Below, in pieces: positions 33,243 through 44,290 of a DNA stretch of 64,000 bases. Both the position numbers and the translations under genes were made by a program. Source of the stretch: Acanthochromis polyacanthus (Eukaryota > Chordata > Actinopteri > Pomacentridae); the NCBI RefSeq assembly GCF_021347895.1, contig NC_067122.1, forward strand, positions 32,587,215 through 32,651,214. The letters run 5' to 3'. The notes under the pieces were generated by a model that was not told the origin of the DNA, made no database searches, and saw nothing but the letters and a program-made list of their open reading frames with translations. How positions within the stretch are numbered: the stretch's first letter is position 1; each line of letters begins with the position of its first letter.

Positions 33243-33594
33243 ATCCATCCATCCATTCTCTATACACCGCTTTATCCTCACTAGGGTCACAGGGGGTGCT
33301 GGAGTCTATCCCAGCTGACTCTGGTGAAGGCAGGGGACACCCTGGACAGGTCACCAGTCTGTCACAGGGCTACATATACAGACACACAATCACACTCACA
33401 TTCACACCTACGGACAATTTAGAGTAACCAATTAACCTCAGCATGTTTTTGGACTGTGGGAAGAAGCCGGAGTACCCGGAGAAAACCCACGCATGCACAG
33501 GGAGAACATGCAAACTCCATGCAGAAAGATCCCAGGCCCAGGCCGGGATTTGAACCGGGGATCTTCTTGCTGCAAGGAGAAAGTGCTAACCACT
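33243..33594 (-). mobile_element. tRNA-derived SINE (family 1), slightly 5'-truncated
   Basis: On the minus strand it matches the SINE at 7357 from TTAGCACTTTCTCCTTGCAG to the ATGG tail (ATCCATCCATCC at 33243 on plus). Box B reads GGTTCAAATCC. The first 20 or so bases of the tRNA head are missing at 33594. Confidence 0.92.
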
Positions 33595-34274
33595 CAAAAG
33601 CAAATAACAGACAGACACAGTTTGTCACTACCTGGTGAACAATGTGGAGCACTGAGCTGTTACTGAGAGAGATTCTCAACCTAAGTTCATCAGGTGAATG
33701 TAACATACAGTCCAGAACAAAAGTTTACATACACTTGCAAAGTCCACATACCATAATTCCAGTCTTGAGTTTCCAATTACTCTTATAACTGATTTTTTTT
33801 CTTAAAATGGAATCAATGAAACCCATGTGTCTCTGTCACGAAAAACAATCGTGCATTTTTGGTTCTGTTATCGATGTCTTCTGGAAATATTACACGTTTC
33901 TGCTGGGTCCAAAGCATACGTACCGCAATGCCCATATTTGGCTAAATATCCCTTGGCTATTTTCCCATCAATTAGATGCTTTTGGTAGCTGTCCACAGGC
34001 TTCTGGTTGTATCTTTGACCATTCCTTTTTTTTATTTAGCCTTTATTATACAGGTAATCTCATTGAGAGACTGGGTCTCATTCTCAACAGAGACAGTCTC
34101 CACAGACATAACAAGATAACATTGAGTCACTGACAAACAACACTAAGGGACCTGTACTAGACAATATAATAATATAACACTGAGTTCCAGACAGACAAGT
34201 ACATGACAAAACACAACATAGACATCAAAATGGATGTGCAAAGCGTCAAGCAATGAAGTTAAAATGTAGAAACA

Positions 34275-37074
34275 CTAAGAACAAGAACAAGTCCTAAAAG
34301 ATGATATTTCCATAGTATTTAAAAGATGTTTGAAGTCCTCCTGGGGAATCAAATGAGACAGATTCAGACTGAAGGGGGAGAGTAAGAAAAAGCTGTCTTG
34401 CCAAGCTCTGTGTGGACTGAAGGGACGATGAAAGTAATGGAAGTCCTGGGAACGTAGACTATGGCTGAATTGTTTACGTGACCTGAAAGAGGATAAATAT
34501 GTGGGCACCAGACCAAGGATGGATTTGTAAATGAAATGATACCAGTGGAGAAGTCTACATTTGGACAGTGATGACCAGTTAACCAGGGAGTACAAAGTGC
34601 AGTGGTGTGTGAGAGGTTTACAGGCCGTTAAAAATCTAAGTGCTCCATGATAAGCAGCATCCAATGATTTGGGAGAGTGGGTTGGGACATTCATGTAGAC
34701 AATATCTCCATAATCAACAACAAGCAAGAAGGTGGCAGCAACAAGCCGTTTCCTGGTATTAAAAGAAAAACAGGATTTGTTCCTGAAAAGACACAAAATT
34801 TTAGCTTCAATTTCTTTAAAATATTTTTGATTTGGGTTTTAAAACAGAGGCTATCATCAATTTTGATGCCGAGGTATTTGTAAGAGGCCACCAATCAATA
34901 GGGGTACCTTGTGCGGTTGTAATACCAGGGAGAATTTCTGGCACCTTGTATTTATTTATTTATTTATTTTTTTACCAGAAAACAACATAACTTTTGTTTT
35001 ACATTTGTTTTACAGCATTTAACACCAGTCTGAGGTGTAACAGATGTGACTGAATGATGTCAGATGCTGACTGAAGATATTCAAACACAAGGGCAACAGT
35101 GTTCGCGCAACAGTAAATGACAGTGTCATCAGCATAAAGGCAAACAGACACATTTATGTTTTGACCCATATTGTTAACTTAAATAGTAGAGAGAGTTGGT
35201 CTTAAAACAGAACCTTATGGCACACTTATTGTAACACCAAGAAAGCTGGAGGAGAGACCACAGAGCTGCACACATTGCTTACAGTTGGTGAGATAATTTG
35301 AGAACCAGCCAACAGCTTGATCTGATTGGCCTATATCTGACAGCCTCCGATCTTAAATATTATGGTCAATGGTATCAAAAGTCTGAGACAAATTAATGAA
35401 GAGTGCAGCACAGTAATTCTTGGCGTCCAAGGCTTCCACAACATCATTTACAATTTTCATTGAAGCAGTTACTGTACAGTGCTCCTTTCTAAAACCAGAC
35501 TGATGAGGAGATAAGACACTGTTTAAAGTCAAGAACTCCTTGATCTGAGCATTAATCAGCCTTTTAAGAACCTTAGCTAAGATATGAAGAGTTCATTTGC
35601 AAAAACAGATAACTCCGTTTTGATAAATTTTCAGAAAACCTTTTCTTTATTGTTTACTCAAAATAATATCAATCAAACTGAAGTTGAGTGTATTTGTCTC
35701 AGTAGAAAAATGCATGACAAAATAGAGAAAAAATAAATTTAGTGTTATTATTATTATTACCTCAAGTAAACAATAAAAAAATGAGTTTTCTGAAAATAGA
35801 GTTACCTGTTTTTGCAAATTAACTCTTCATATAGAGTTTGGAAATGGGTCTGTAGTTGTTTAGCTATGTAGGATTACTGCCTGTCAGTAGGAGGAGTACA
35901 GAAGCAGATTTCCAAACATCAGGAATGACATTGTTTGGGACAGAAAGATTGAAAATATGTGATGCTGTCTCAGCTATGATATTTGCTGCCAGGCACAAAA
36001 GTAAGGTGGGAGGCTGTCAGGACCTGCAGATTTTTTAGTCTAGGCCCTTTAAAGTCTTCCAAACCTCCCTGACAGAGAAAAGTGTGAAGGTAAAAGTCTT
36101 TCTGCCTGAGGCATGACTCATAGGGGGAAATTTGTCTGATTTTCCATCAGATAGTGTGTCAAACAAGGAGCTGGACACAACAAAGTGTTTATTAAAACAA
36201 TGAAGTATCTCAGATTTATTTGACACAGTCAGAATCAACAACTAATTGAGGAGGTAGCTCTGAAGAGCAAGAGTTGGCAGGGAGAGACTTTACAGCTTGC
36301 CAGGAAGTCCAAGGATCAGTTACAGATCATTTACACCATTTGTGGTCTAAGATAGATAATAATCACATTTTCCTTTTTAATGAAAGCAGTACAATGATTC
36401 TGCAATTTTCGGAAGTGTAGCCAGTCAACCTCAGAATCAGACTTTCTCACAACTGCAGAGAACTGATTCCTCTTGTATAAGAGGCTTGTTAGCTCAGAAG
36501 TGAACCAGGGGCTTTCATGTCCTTTCACCCTAAACTGGCGAAAAGGAGCATGTTTGTCTATAAAATAACTAAAGTTATCATAAAAATATCAATCAATAAA
36601 ATACAACCCCAGTTAAAATGAAATAAATCATGAAGATTTCTCTTATTGATACGGGGCTTAGGATTTTGGTGTCCCTGACTGCCCCAACCACACAATGATC
36701 ACTGAGATCATTAGCAAAGGCCCCTATTGGTGAATATTTATGTGGCATATCAGTTAAAGATCAATAAAAGAAGATTTGTCTGGATATTTAGAGTTAAGAC
36801 GAGTGGGATTTTCAAATATCTGTGTGAAATTCAAAGACATACAATGTGCTTTAAAATCATCAGATATGTATGAAAGCCAGTCCCAACTGAAATCACCTGC
36901 CAGTGTGATTTCCTTAAAGTCTAACTGGGATAAGTGTCGTACTAAGGCAGTTAAAGTGTAAGCAGTAGCAGATGGAGGCCTATAGCAGCCAACAACAGTT
37001 AAAAACTGACCACCAGATAAATCAAGACATAGGGCTAACATTTCAAACTGCTTAGGAGCAGATGTGGAGAGCAA
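34275..37074 (-). pseudogene. L2-type LINE ORF2 (endonuclease-reverse transcriptase), dead
   Basis: From 37074 leftward the minus strand reads an endonuclease part (VVGCYRPPSA, LAGDFSWDWL, IFENPTRLNSKYPDKSSFID) to 36754. A linker follows with SPWFTSELTSLLYKRN (36510) and NKHFVVSSSLFDTLS (36200). Reverse transcriptase follows, with the catalytic YADD in CLYADDTVIY at about 35140-35110. Next is YKYLGIKIDDSLCFKTQIKN (34875), then the C-terminal region with RKRLVAATFLLVVDYGD and LHWYHFIYKSILG down to 34275. Several frameshifts and stops, plus the MITE, break it. In life this protein nicks target DNA and copies the LINE RNA into it. Confidence 0.88.
35585..35829. mobile_element. 245-bp palindromic MITE inside the LINE
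   Basis: TGAAGAGTTCATTTGCAAAA on the left is answered by TTTTGCAAATTAACTCTTCA on the right, and the arms extend further with mismatches. TA flanks both sides (35583-35584 and 35830-35831), giving a continuous LINE sequence AAGATATAG when removed. This fits a TA-targeting (Tc1/mariner-like) MITE that landed after the LINE. Confidence 0.88.
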
Positions 37075-37094
37075 AACTTGTGCAGGAAGACCAG

Positions 37095-37500
37095 AAGACC
37101 AACGGAGCAGCCCGAAGGGACTCCAGCACGAGAGATAAATCCCAAAGACGGAGCCACCAGTCGTGTGGGAGGGCAGAGGCGGCGAGAACCCTTCAAAAAA
37201 GGCGACACAGTCTTATCACTGCCAACGGTACAGCCATTAAAACCATGATGCCAGCAAGAAATGGCGGCAACATATACCTTAAGGGTAGACGGCGAGCGAC
37301 CCAGGTTGAAAAGTTCCAGTAAAAACTCTAAGATGAATGGCACAGGGCACTGGACAGCGTCAAAGTTTCTGTTCTGACACCACCTATCGAAAAACTTCCA
37401 TCGGCTTGCATTCAACCGCCATGTAGATGGTGCCCGGGCATTGGCGATAGTGCGGCCTATGTCCCCGTCATACTCAGAGAATGAGATCCCGGGCCCTGTA
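37095..37500 (-). pseudogene. Tyrosine recombinase N-terminal (core-binding) domain, truncated
   Basis: Minus-strand translation includes APSTWRLNASRWKFFDRWC, then PFILEFLLELFNLGRSPSTL followed by KVYVAAISCWHHGF and PFLKGSRRL. This is the SAM-like core-binding domain of DIRS recombinases. A frameshift near 37140 continues as WDLSLVLESLRAAP, where the element stops. The catalytic Arg, His-x-x-Arg and Tyr residues are all absent, so it could not recombine DNA. Confidence 0.85.
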
Positions 37501-37979
37501 GTAGCCAAGCCCACAGCCGGACTCGATCGGGATTCGGGTGCAATATCCTCCCCCCGAATTGGGACAGGAGGTCCCTCCTGGACGGCAGGGGCCTCGGCAA
37601 GCTGCAGCAGAGCCTGCGCAGCAGTGGAAACCATGTCCTGGCCGGCCAAAATGGGGCTATCAGTATCAACCGATGTCTCTCTTGAAAAACCCTGAGCAGC
37701 GTTGGCAAGATTACCGGAACAGGTGGAAAAGCATATAGGAGAGTTCCGGGCCAATCGTGTGCCAGAGCATCCAGGTCCCGTGGAGACGTGTTGTCCACAA
37801 GGCTGAACCAGTTGGGACAATGCGTGAACTCCCTGGACGCAAACAGGTCCACTTCGGCCCTGCCGAAGGTCTGCCAGAGATGACTCACCACCTCCGGGTG
37901 AAGTCTCCATTCCCCCGGTTGAGGCGTCTGCTGGGACAGGAAATCCGCTGACATGTTCAGCACACCTGGGATATGCATA

Positions 37980-39587
37980 GCTCTCAGGCTGGCCAGACAT
38001 GGAGCAGCCCAGGTCAGAATCCGAGTGGTGAGCATCACCAATCCCAGAGACCGGGTGCCCCCATGGCGATTGATATGGAATACCATGCTCGGGTTGTCGG
38101 ACCTCACCAAAACATGCCTGTTCCGTAGATATGGGAGAAAGTGCCGCAGCGCCAATTCCACCGCTATCAGCTCCAGAACATTGATATGAAGCCTCTGCTG
38201 CCAAGGCGCCCGCATGCCTTGAACCATGTGGCCATGCCATGTCGCTCCCCAACCTCGAAGGGAGGTGTCTGTGTGGACCACCTCCTGGCGAGCTGGAACA
38301 GAGCCCATAGGCACCCCCTGTGTGATGAAGTGGCCCCTCCGCCACTGTGAGAGAGACGTTGGGACACATGGAGGTGCCTCCGCCTGTGATCGTGTCGTTC
38401 CGGATCAAGGTGCAAGCCGTTTAGCCACATCTGGAGTGGTCGAAGTGGCAGTAGACCCAAAGGGACTACCGTTGATGCCGCCACTAACTTCCCCAGTAGG
38501 CGAAGGTACAGGACGTAAGGCGGAGCCCGTCCATGCTGGAACTGTGGGAGCATGTGCAAAATATCCCGAACTCTTTGAAGCGAGGGGCAAGCGGTCATGG
38601 TCCACGAGTTCAGCACTATCCCGAGAAAAGTTGTCACCTGTGCGGGCACCAGGTGCTCTTCTCTATATTGATGCGCAAGCCTAGAGAGGCCGCATGATCG
38701 AGCACAATCCGAGTATCCCGAACAACTTCTTCGTGAGACGGGGCGCAGATCAGCCAGTCGTCCAGATAGGGCATGATCTTCAAGCCCCGAGCTTGCAGGG
38801 GCGACAGAGCCGCAGCAACACAGCGGGAGAACACTCTGGGCGACACGGAAAGGCCGAAAGGAAGGACACGGAACTGATAGTGCCGCCCTCGAAAAGCAAA
38901 CCGAAGGAACCGCCAATGTGGACGCGCAATCGGGACCTGAAAATATGCGTCCTTTAAATCTATTGACGTGAACCAGTCCCCTGGATTGATTGCCTGGAGG
39001 ACGTGGGGGATGCGTAACATTTTGAACGGAAGTACCTTCAAAAAGGCGTTCAGACCGCGAAGGTTGAGAACGGGGCGTAAGTCGCCCGTCTTTTTTGGAA
39101 CAAGGAAGTATCAGTAATAAAAGCCCCCTGGATCCAGCAGGGGGTCCACAGGCCCTATAGCACCCTTGGCCAGCAAGGTGCCAATTTCGGTCTCCAGTGT
39201 CTGTGCCCTGACCGGGTCTTGGATAATAGTCATTTTCACCCAGCCATGAACGGGAGGCCGGCGGCGGAACTGAATTCGATAACCACGTGTCAGTGTGGCG
39301 AGTACCCAGGCGTCTGGGGTGTGGATGGCCCAGAGTCTGAGTTGACCCGGGGTAAAATATCCGACCGCCGGCCGTAGTGTCTCATTTGCGTGCCCCCTGC
39401 CCTCTTGAGGGCTTGGGGGGGCGCTGGTATGACTGCCCAGTCCTCGAGGGGCGGGAAGGCATAGCCGAACCCTGCGACCTCCGTTCCGGAACCGGCCTAT
39501 AGTCCTGGTGACGGGACTCGACAAAGGGGTTCGATGTGGCATAGGGGTACCCCCGTGAAGACGACGAGGTAGTCCCCGAACCCCCAC
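37980..39587 (-). pseudogene. DIRS reverse transcriptase-RNase H
   Basis: The reverse transcriptase runs from about 39300 to 38640 on the minus strand: KKTGDLRPVLNLRGLN, WFTSIDLKDAYFQVPI, FRVLPFGLSVSPRVFSR and the active site YLDD (about 38757-38768). A TGA at 39113-39111 interrupts it just before YFLVPKKTGD, most likely from a CGA codon. A one-base frameshift occurs near 38655 and another between 38400 and 38310. RNase H follows with HTDTSLRGWG, NVLELIAVELAL, VRSDNPS and NMSADFLS, giving the D-E-D-D catalytic residues, all present. So domains and residues are preserved but the frame is not. Confidence 0.9.
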
Positions 39588-40933
39588 GGGAAGGTGGACG
39601 CGTTCGAAGACCCACCATCTGGCGTCTCGTGCGGTTCGCCTGCACCGTGCGCTCTAAGGCCTCCAGCGCAGCTGCTCCAAACAACTCACCAGGAACCACC
39701 GGTACACTCCGCAGAGTCCGTCTGCTCGACTCCGAAAGCGGAGATTGCACCAACCAAACTTGGCGTCAAGTCTGTACGAGAGTGGATATGAGACGCCCAA
39801 GCTCCCTAGACATAAGGACAAAAGCCTGCAGGGAAGCATCCATTAGGCCCTGTGTAGATGGGTCAACGGAGCTCTGGTCCAATGACGCCGAAAGGCCCAA
39901 CATGAGATGTGACAGAGAGTTTCCGATACGACCCATGCGGGCGCCCATGTCATATGCCTTGCAGAGTAAGTCGTCCGTAATTCTAGACTGGGGCCGAGGA
40001 CATCTGGCATTAGTGCGAAGTGTCTCCTCCGGATGCACTATAAGGGACGCAATGGCCGGTTCCACAGCAGGCATATGACCGAGGCCATACTTGTCAGCAT
40101 CGTGCATTGAAGCCAGTGCATGACCGTCGGAAGTGCGCCTGGAGAAGGCTTTATTGTCTGTCCAGCAGGCATGTAGCTCCTTCACATATTCCTGAGAAGG
40201 AGGAACAGCAAAAGGCATGGAGGCATGGAGGCATGGAGGCCTGTTGGCGATGGAAGAAGGCGCTGGACTGGGCCTGTTGAGCATGGGGTACATCGAGACC
40301 CAAGCGGGTAAGGGCAGTTGCTATAGCCACAGATGCGGATTCCTCTCCTGTGCCCAGGGAGCCTGTTGATGCATGAGATCCAGCCTCAGACACCCAGGAA
40401 CTCGATGTGTCATAATTGTCCCGAAACTGCGTATCGGACGCGGCAACAGACAGTGCATCATCTTGCAGAGACAGTTCATGTTCATGCGGAACAACCACAG
40501 TGCGTCCAGCATCAGACTGAAGATTCTGAAGCAGAGCCTTCATCTGAGCGAGCTCTGATGACAAAGAGTCCACTTTACTGGACAATCTGCTCTGAGAGTC
40601 TGCCTTCTGTCTCTTCCTCGGCCGATCCTGAGCCTCAGAGGAAGAACACTTGCCGTGTGCCTTGGGTTGTCCGGCCGACATCTCAGGAGATGAAGAAGCC
40701 CAATCAGGGGGATCCTCAAACTCCGCCAGTCGAGCAACCTTCACCGCACGGGGCATAACCATGCAGTCGGTGCAAGAATTGCCGGTGAGGGGATCCCGCA
40801 GATGATCCACACCAAGGCAGGCCGGACACAAAACATGGCCATCCTCCGATTGTAGCGGAGTCAAGCAGTCTTTGCAGCACAGATTCTCCATCAAAGCGTC
40901 AACCCAACAATAAAATAGTGAGGGTATATACAA
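39382..40933 (-). pseudogene. DIRS gag-like protein, frameshifted
   Basis: The first part (40933-40220) has a Cys-rich start (CCKDCLTP, then HVLCPACLGV), a charged PRKRQKAD segment that may be a nuclear signal, and a coiled-coil-like stretch (LSSELAQMKALLQNLQS). Translation shifts frame at a run of GGAGGCAT units (about 40217-40240). It continues to 39766 with EYVKELHACW and ARMGRIGNSLSHLMLGL, then shifts again to an Arg/Pro/Ser-rich tail ending near 39382. Position before reverse transcriptase and composition support a gag role (nucleic-acid binding particle protein). Confidence 0.75.
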
Positions 40934-41515
40934 ATGAGTCAGGTCGAGCAGAAAATGTCACTGGTGACTCTAAAAAAGTGGAGCAGCGGTCACAAACCGG
41001 GTCGAGCAGAAAATGCCACTTGCGGTCAGTGATGGCCCAATATACAACCGAAAAACAGTTCCAAACGACAAAAAGAAGACCGCATAAATCTGTAAAAAGA
41101 ACTACAGCAAAAGGAAAGCGAGCTGAATGCAGCCGTAATCAATGCAAATGTAATGAAAACGCGGTTATAAACGGCAAAAGCCAATAAACAGAACAGGCCG
41201 TAAAGGCAACAAAACAAATGAAACAGCACACACAAGGTGGCTATACAAAACAAATCTACCGATAGCAAAGCAATGGCGAGAAATAGAGAAATGCAACTCA
41301 CCAGTAGTCGCTGGAGAGATGAAAAAAGTTGTTAAACAGCGCTGACTGTGCAGCCTTTGGAGGGTGAGAACACTCGCAGCTCCGACCTTACCAGTCACAG
41401 GGCTTCCAGCAACCAACAGCGACGGGAAAGTAGTGTAGTTAGCTGAAAACGCTCACAATCACACACACACCAAACCTGCACGCGAGAAGGTGAAAAGGGA
41501 CTGAGCTTCCGGTGT

Positions 41516-41559
41516 CACGTGGCTATATAGATTCACGTGAGCCACCGGGAGGTCACGTG
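41516..41559 (-). promoter_or_regulatory. DIRS leader promoter: TATA box among three CACGTG sites
   Basis: CTATATAG at 41523-41530 is a TATA-like box. CACGTG E-box palindromes lie at 41516, 41534 and 41554, spaced 18 and 20 bp. They would bind basic helix-loop-helix factors such as USF or MYC/MAX types. The position upstream of the gag frame on the minus strand fits the element's own promoter. Activity is inferred. Confidence 0.5.
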
Positions 41560-42240
41560 TGACTTTGTTGTCATTAATACTCGACCTGCGCAAGCGTAAG
41601 GATGATCATCCAGTGCTTTATGCACCGCCTCTGGCGGTCAGTAGGAATGAAATAGAACAAATTTTATTGGCTGTCTGACACTGGCATGTGCTGTTTCTTC
41701 AGCACAATTCACAGATTCTTGATGGGATTTAAGTCAGGACTTTGGGATGAACTGTCTAAAACGTTAATTCCAGCCTGTTTTAGATGCTTCTTTACCAATT
41801 TGATGAGTGTTTGGCATCCCTGATGGTTTTAGGTTTTCCTGAAGAATGTGCAAGTTATCCTCCTCCTTCATTATTCCATTTACTTTGGGTAACACACTAC
41901 TTCCACTGGTACCAAAACAGCTTCAAAGCACAATACAACCAAATAGCTAAATTTTTGTTTCATCTGACCACGTAACTTTACTTCAGAAGGCCTCTTCTTT
42001 GTGCATGTGATCAGCAGCTAACATCAGTTAAAGTGCTGTGTCTGGAGTCAGGGCTTCTTTCTTTTACAGCAGCCCATGGCAATGTAAAACAAACTTGGCT
42101 AGTTCATTTCAGGTTTGATTGGTGGTGATCTTTGGTTGACTCTTGACCATCCTGATCAAATGTCTCTCAGCAATAGATGATAGTTTGTGTTTTCTTCCTG
42201 ATAGCAGGAACACTACTGTACTGTGCACTTTGTACTTTAA

Positions 42241-42772
42241 CCCTTTAAGCTTCAGTGTACCGCCGGCGGTACACCTACTAATTTGCATAGGAATTTCAAG
42301 AATGTCCGACGGGTGCAAACGCGATTATACAAACACTATACACCGATGGAAAGCTTAGATTCTCATGAATCCGCCGGTATAACCACTTTCAGATGCGATT
42401 ACCATAGCGGGTGAGAAAAACACATTTGTCCGACAAAAACAAATATTCATCCATCCGTTCTCTATACACGGCTTCAAAGCACACAGCGCGACTCACATTT
42501 CCGGGTTTATTATTACACACAAAAAAAAAGATTCCACAAAAAACGGCCATAATCCAACCTTTTACATCAGATGACACAAGCCAGTAAACTATTTTGTCCA
42601 AAACATGTCCTGAAGTCGGTATAAAATCCCCGAATCGGTCGTTTTCAAGGAAATGCACCTCCCGATGCGCGTCCAATATTCCCCATATTTTTCGTAATTT
42701 TTTTATTTAAAAATAGAATATTAGCGATTTTTTTGTACTGAAAACGGCTGGAATTGACTGAAGCTTAAAGGG
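42241..42772. mobile_element. 532-bp MITE with TTAA target duplication
   Basis: The ends CCCTTTAAGCTTCAGT and ACTGAAGCTTAAAGGG are exact inverted complements. TTAA flanks both sides (42237-42240 and 42773-42776). Removing one TTAA restores continuous Tc1 sequence. About 400 bp of interior is homologous to the left part of the 3-kb composite element (27850-28260). The last 20 bp match that element's right end, so this is a deletion derivative of the same family. TTAA targets are used by piggyBac and Kolobok transposases. Confidence 0.88.
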
Positions 42773-42789
42773 TTAAACCGATTGTTTGC

Positions 42790-43194
42790 ACAGAGGCCCG
42801 TGCCACAAAGAGCACAGGCTTAGAGGAGCCTGCCTGCCCAGATGGGAGTTTCGCCTCTGGTTATGTGATCGACGCCTGGGGGAAGTGGAAGGGGATCAAG
42901 TGCCTGGCACCCCTATCCGCGAAGGATGTGGAAGATGTTTATATATTTGGATTTATGATGACAGGTCTATTGATAATTGGCTTGATCGCGGGCCTGAGCT
43001 TCTGGAAAATTAGGATGACCACAGATAAAAATTACGTCCAAACTCTGCTGGTCTTTGCAAATGATCAGATCAAGGCTGCTGGTCACCGGAATGACGAACT
43101 CAAACGTAAGATGGACAATTTGCTTGGTGTGACTGTTGATTTGAGTCACAAAGTGGATGCCATCAAGGAGAGGATCGCCACAGCTGAGGTCTAA
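42790..43194 (+). CDS. Unrecognised membrane/coiled-coil reading frame, 5'-truncated
   Basis: A 134-codon frame stays open from the Tc1 junction (about 42790) to TAA at 43192-43194 and contains no ATG near its start, so the N-terminus is missing. Visible features: an N-terminal stretch with two Cys (PACPDGSFASGY ... GIKC), a strong membrane segment (VYIFGFMMTGLLIIGLIAGL, about residues 50-72), a basic follow-on (FWKIRM), then a C-terminal coiled-coil-like part (NDELKRKMDNLLGVTVDLSH ... VDAIKERIATAEV). It lies in an insert ending like a non-LTR retrotransposon. I do not recognise the family. It may be an accessory frame of a retroelement or a captured host gene. Confidence 0.5.
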   Translation, partial: TEARATKSTGLEEPACPDGSFASGYVIDAWGKWKGIKCLAPLSAKDVEDVYIFGFMMTGLLIIGLIAGLSFWKIRMTTDKNYVQTLLVFANDQIKAAGHRNDELKRKMDNLLGVTVDLSHKVDAIKERIATAEV

Positions 43195-43988
43195 AAAAGT
43201 TGAGAGCAGCTAGAGGGAAGGGGAAATTGCTCCTCTCCCCCGCCTAAACAAGAAGGATACTGATAACATTCTGGCGCCCTTGGAACAATAACAAACTTCT
43301 CTGGAAGTTTTTCATGGCCAAGAGATAGCTCTCCTAAACCCTCCCCACTTCCCAAGGACACCTTTTGACTTCTGGACTGGTTCATCTGAGGATGTCTCCA
43401 TAGCAACCTGCTGTGTTATCGCGCTCCACCCTTGCGAACTGAGACACCGGGGTCTGGCACGGAAGGAGATTAGATACACGCATACGCACACACTTGGACT
43501 CATGAACTGAGGACTGAGCTCACACTCACACACACATGCCCATCCCCCCTCTAAGCCGCCTCCAAAGCTTCCCACTCGCGATGCACAGTGGTCAGGAATC
43601 TCGTTCGCAGCACGGTGTATGGTGCTGCAGCTGTATAGGAGACTGTCTACATGCTGAGCTACCTGTCCCACTACCCCCATCCTTATCCTTATTGACCCAG
43701 TCTCATGTCATGCTTTGCTTGTTGTGTTTTTTTTTTTTTTTCAGGTTCCTTCTCAAATTGAATTTCCCAACACTGGAGGTTTTATTTGGTATAACAAACC
43801 TTTTTTCATTCCCTCTGCTATCCCTTCCCCGATCCCTGATGTCTTTGTTTTGTTTTGTTTTTCCTTTTTCCTAAGACAGGCAGCGCGCTTTAGGTGCCGC
43901 AGCCTGAGTTGCTATTGGCAAGGCAACTCAAACTAATTTCATTGTATATGAAAGTGTGCAATGACAATAAAGTTCTTCTCATTCTCAT
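42797..43988 (+). mobile_element. Non-LTR-like insert in the Tc1 element
   Basis: This 1.2-kb block has Tc1 sequence on both sides. Its 3' end reads GCAATGACAATAAAGTTCTT followed by CTCATTCTCATT. That is a polyadenylation-like signal with a short pyrimidine-rich direct-repeat tail instead of poly-A, as in some fish non-LTR retrotransposons. The left end cuts into an open frame, as in 5'-truncated retrotransposition. No target duplication was found, and a few Tc1 bases seem lost. The 3' half (43200-43980) is non-coding with CA- and T-rich parts. Confidence 0.6.
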
Positions 43989-44290
43989 TGGGATGACTAC
44001 TTTCAAATGGCTCCCAGTGACTTTCCTTTTTTTGGGTCTGTACTGAGTTCTTCAGATTTTCCCACTGTAGTGTTTGTGGCTGAGACAAATAAGTACATCA
44101 ACTGGACCTGACTTACCTCAGAGGAGTCAGCAGCGGTAGTCAATCAAAATCATGGACAACAAATTAAGAAGCCATGGCACTAAGAAAATTTGAACAACAC
44201 AGCTTTGTACATCACCAAAGTTGACCATTCAAGTTGTTGTACATGTGTTTTTGACCCAGAAGATTCCATTATATTTCCAGAAGACTTATG

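Larger units (their letters stand above)
34026..37074 (-). mobile_element. L2-type LINE, 5'-truncated, with nested MITE
   Basis: The 3' end lies at 34026, where the minus strand ends TATAATAAAGGCTAAATAAA plus a short A run abutting Tc1 sequence. The minus strand then encodes, in order, part of an AP endonuclease, a linker, reverse transcriptase and a C-terminal region. The 5' end stops around 37074, in the middle of the endonuclease, exactly where DIRS sequence begins. A 245-bp MITE interrupts the reverse transcriptase at 35585-35829. Confidence 0.88.
37075..41645 (-). mobile_element. DIRS-type tyrosine-recombinase retrotransposon, 3'-truncated
   Basis: The minus strand carries the DIRS order of genes: a gag-like frame (40933-39382), reverse transcriptase and RNase H (39587-37980), then the N-terminal part of a tyrosine recombinase (37500-37110). 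The left side of the minus-strand element (41645-41000) is a non-coding leader with a TATA box. The catalytic half of the recombinase and the whole right terminus are missing. The sequence changes directly to L2 LINE between 37112 and 37074. Several frameshifts and one stop mark it as dead. DIRS elements integrate as circles through the recombinase, unlike LTR elements. Confidence 0.9.
41690..44070 (-). pseudogene. Tc1-like transposase of the 11.7-kb nested element
   Basis: Antisense transposase sequence is spread over three pieces. 44070-43989 is the N-terminal part, with the initiator ATG decayed. 42800-42773 is a fragment. 42236-41690 carries the C-terminal part, including the SQSPDLNPIKNL block near 41730, where the catalytic Glu has become Lys. 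Stops and the intervening MITE and non-LTR-like inserts make it non-functional. Confidence 0.75.

Noticed and set aside
37457..38684. Long plus-strand frames opposite the DIRS element (38226-38684, 39629-40078, 40333-40758)
   Set aside because: They are antisense to recognisable DIRS gag, reverse transcriptase and RNase H sequence and show no domains of their own.
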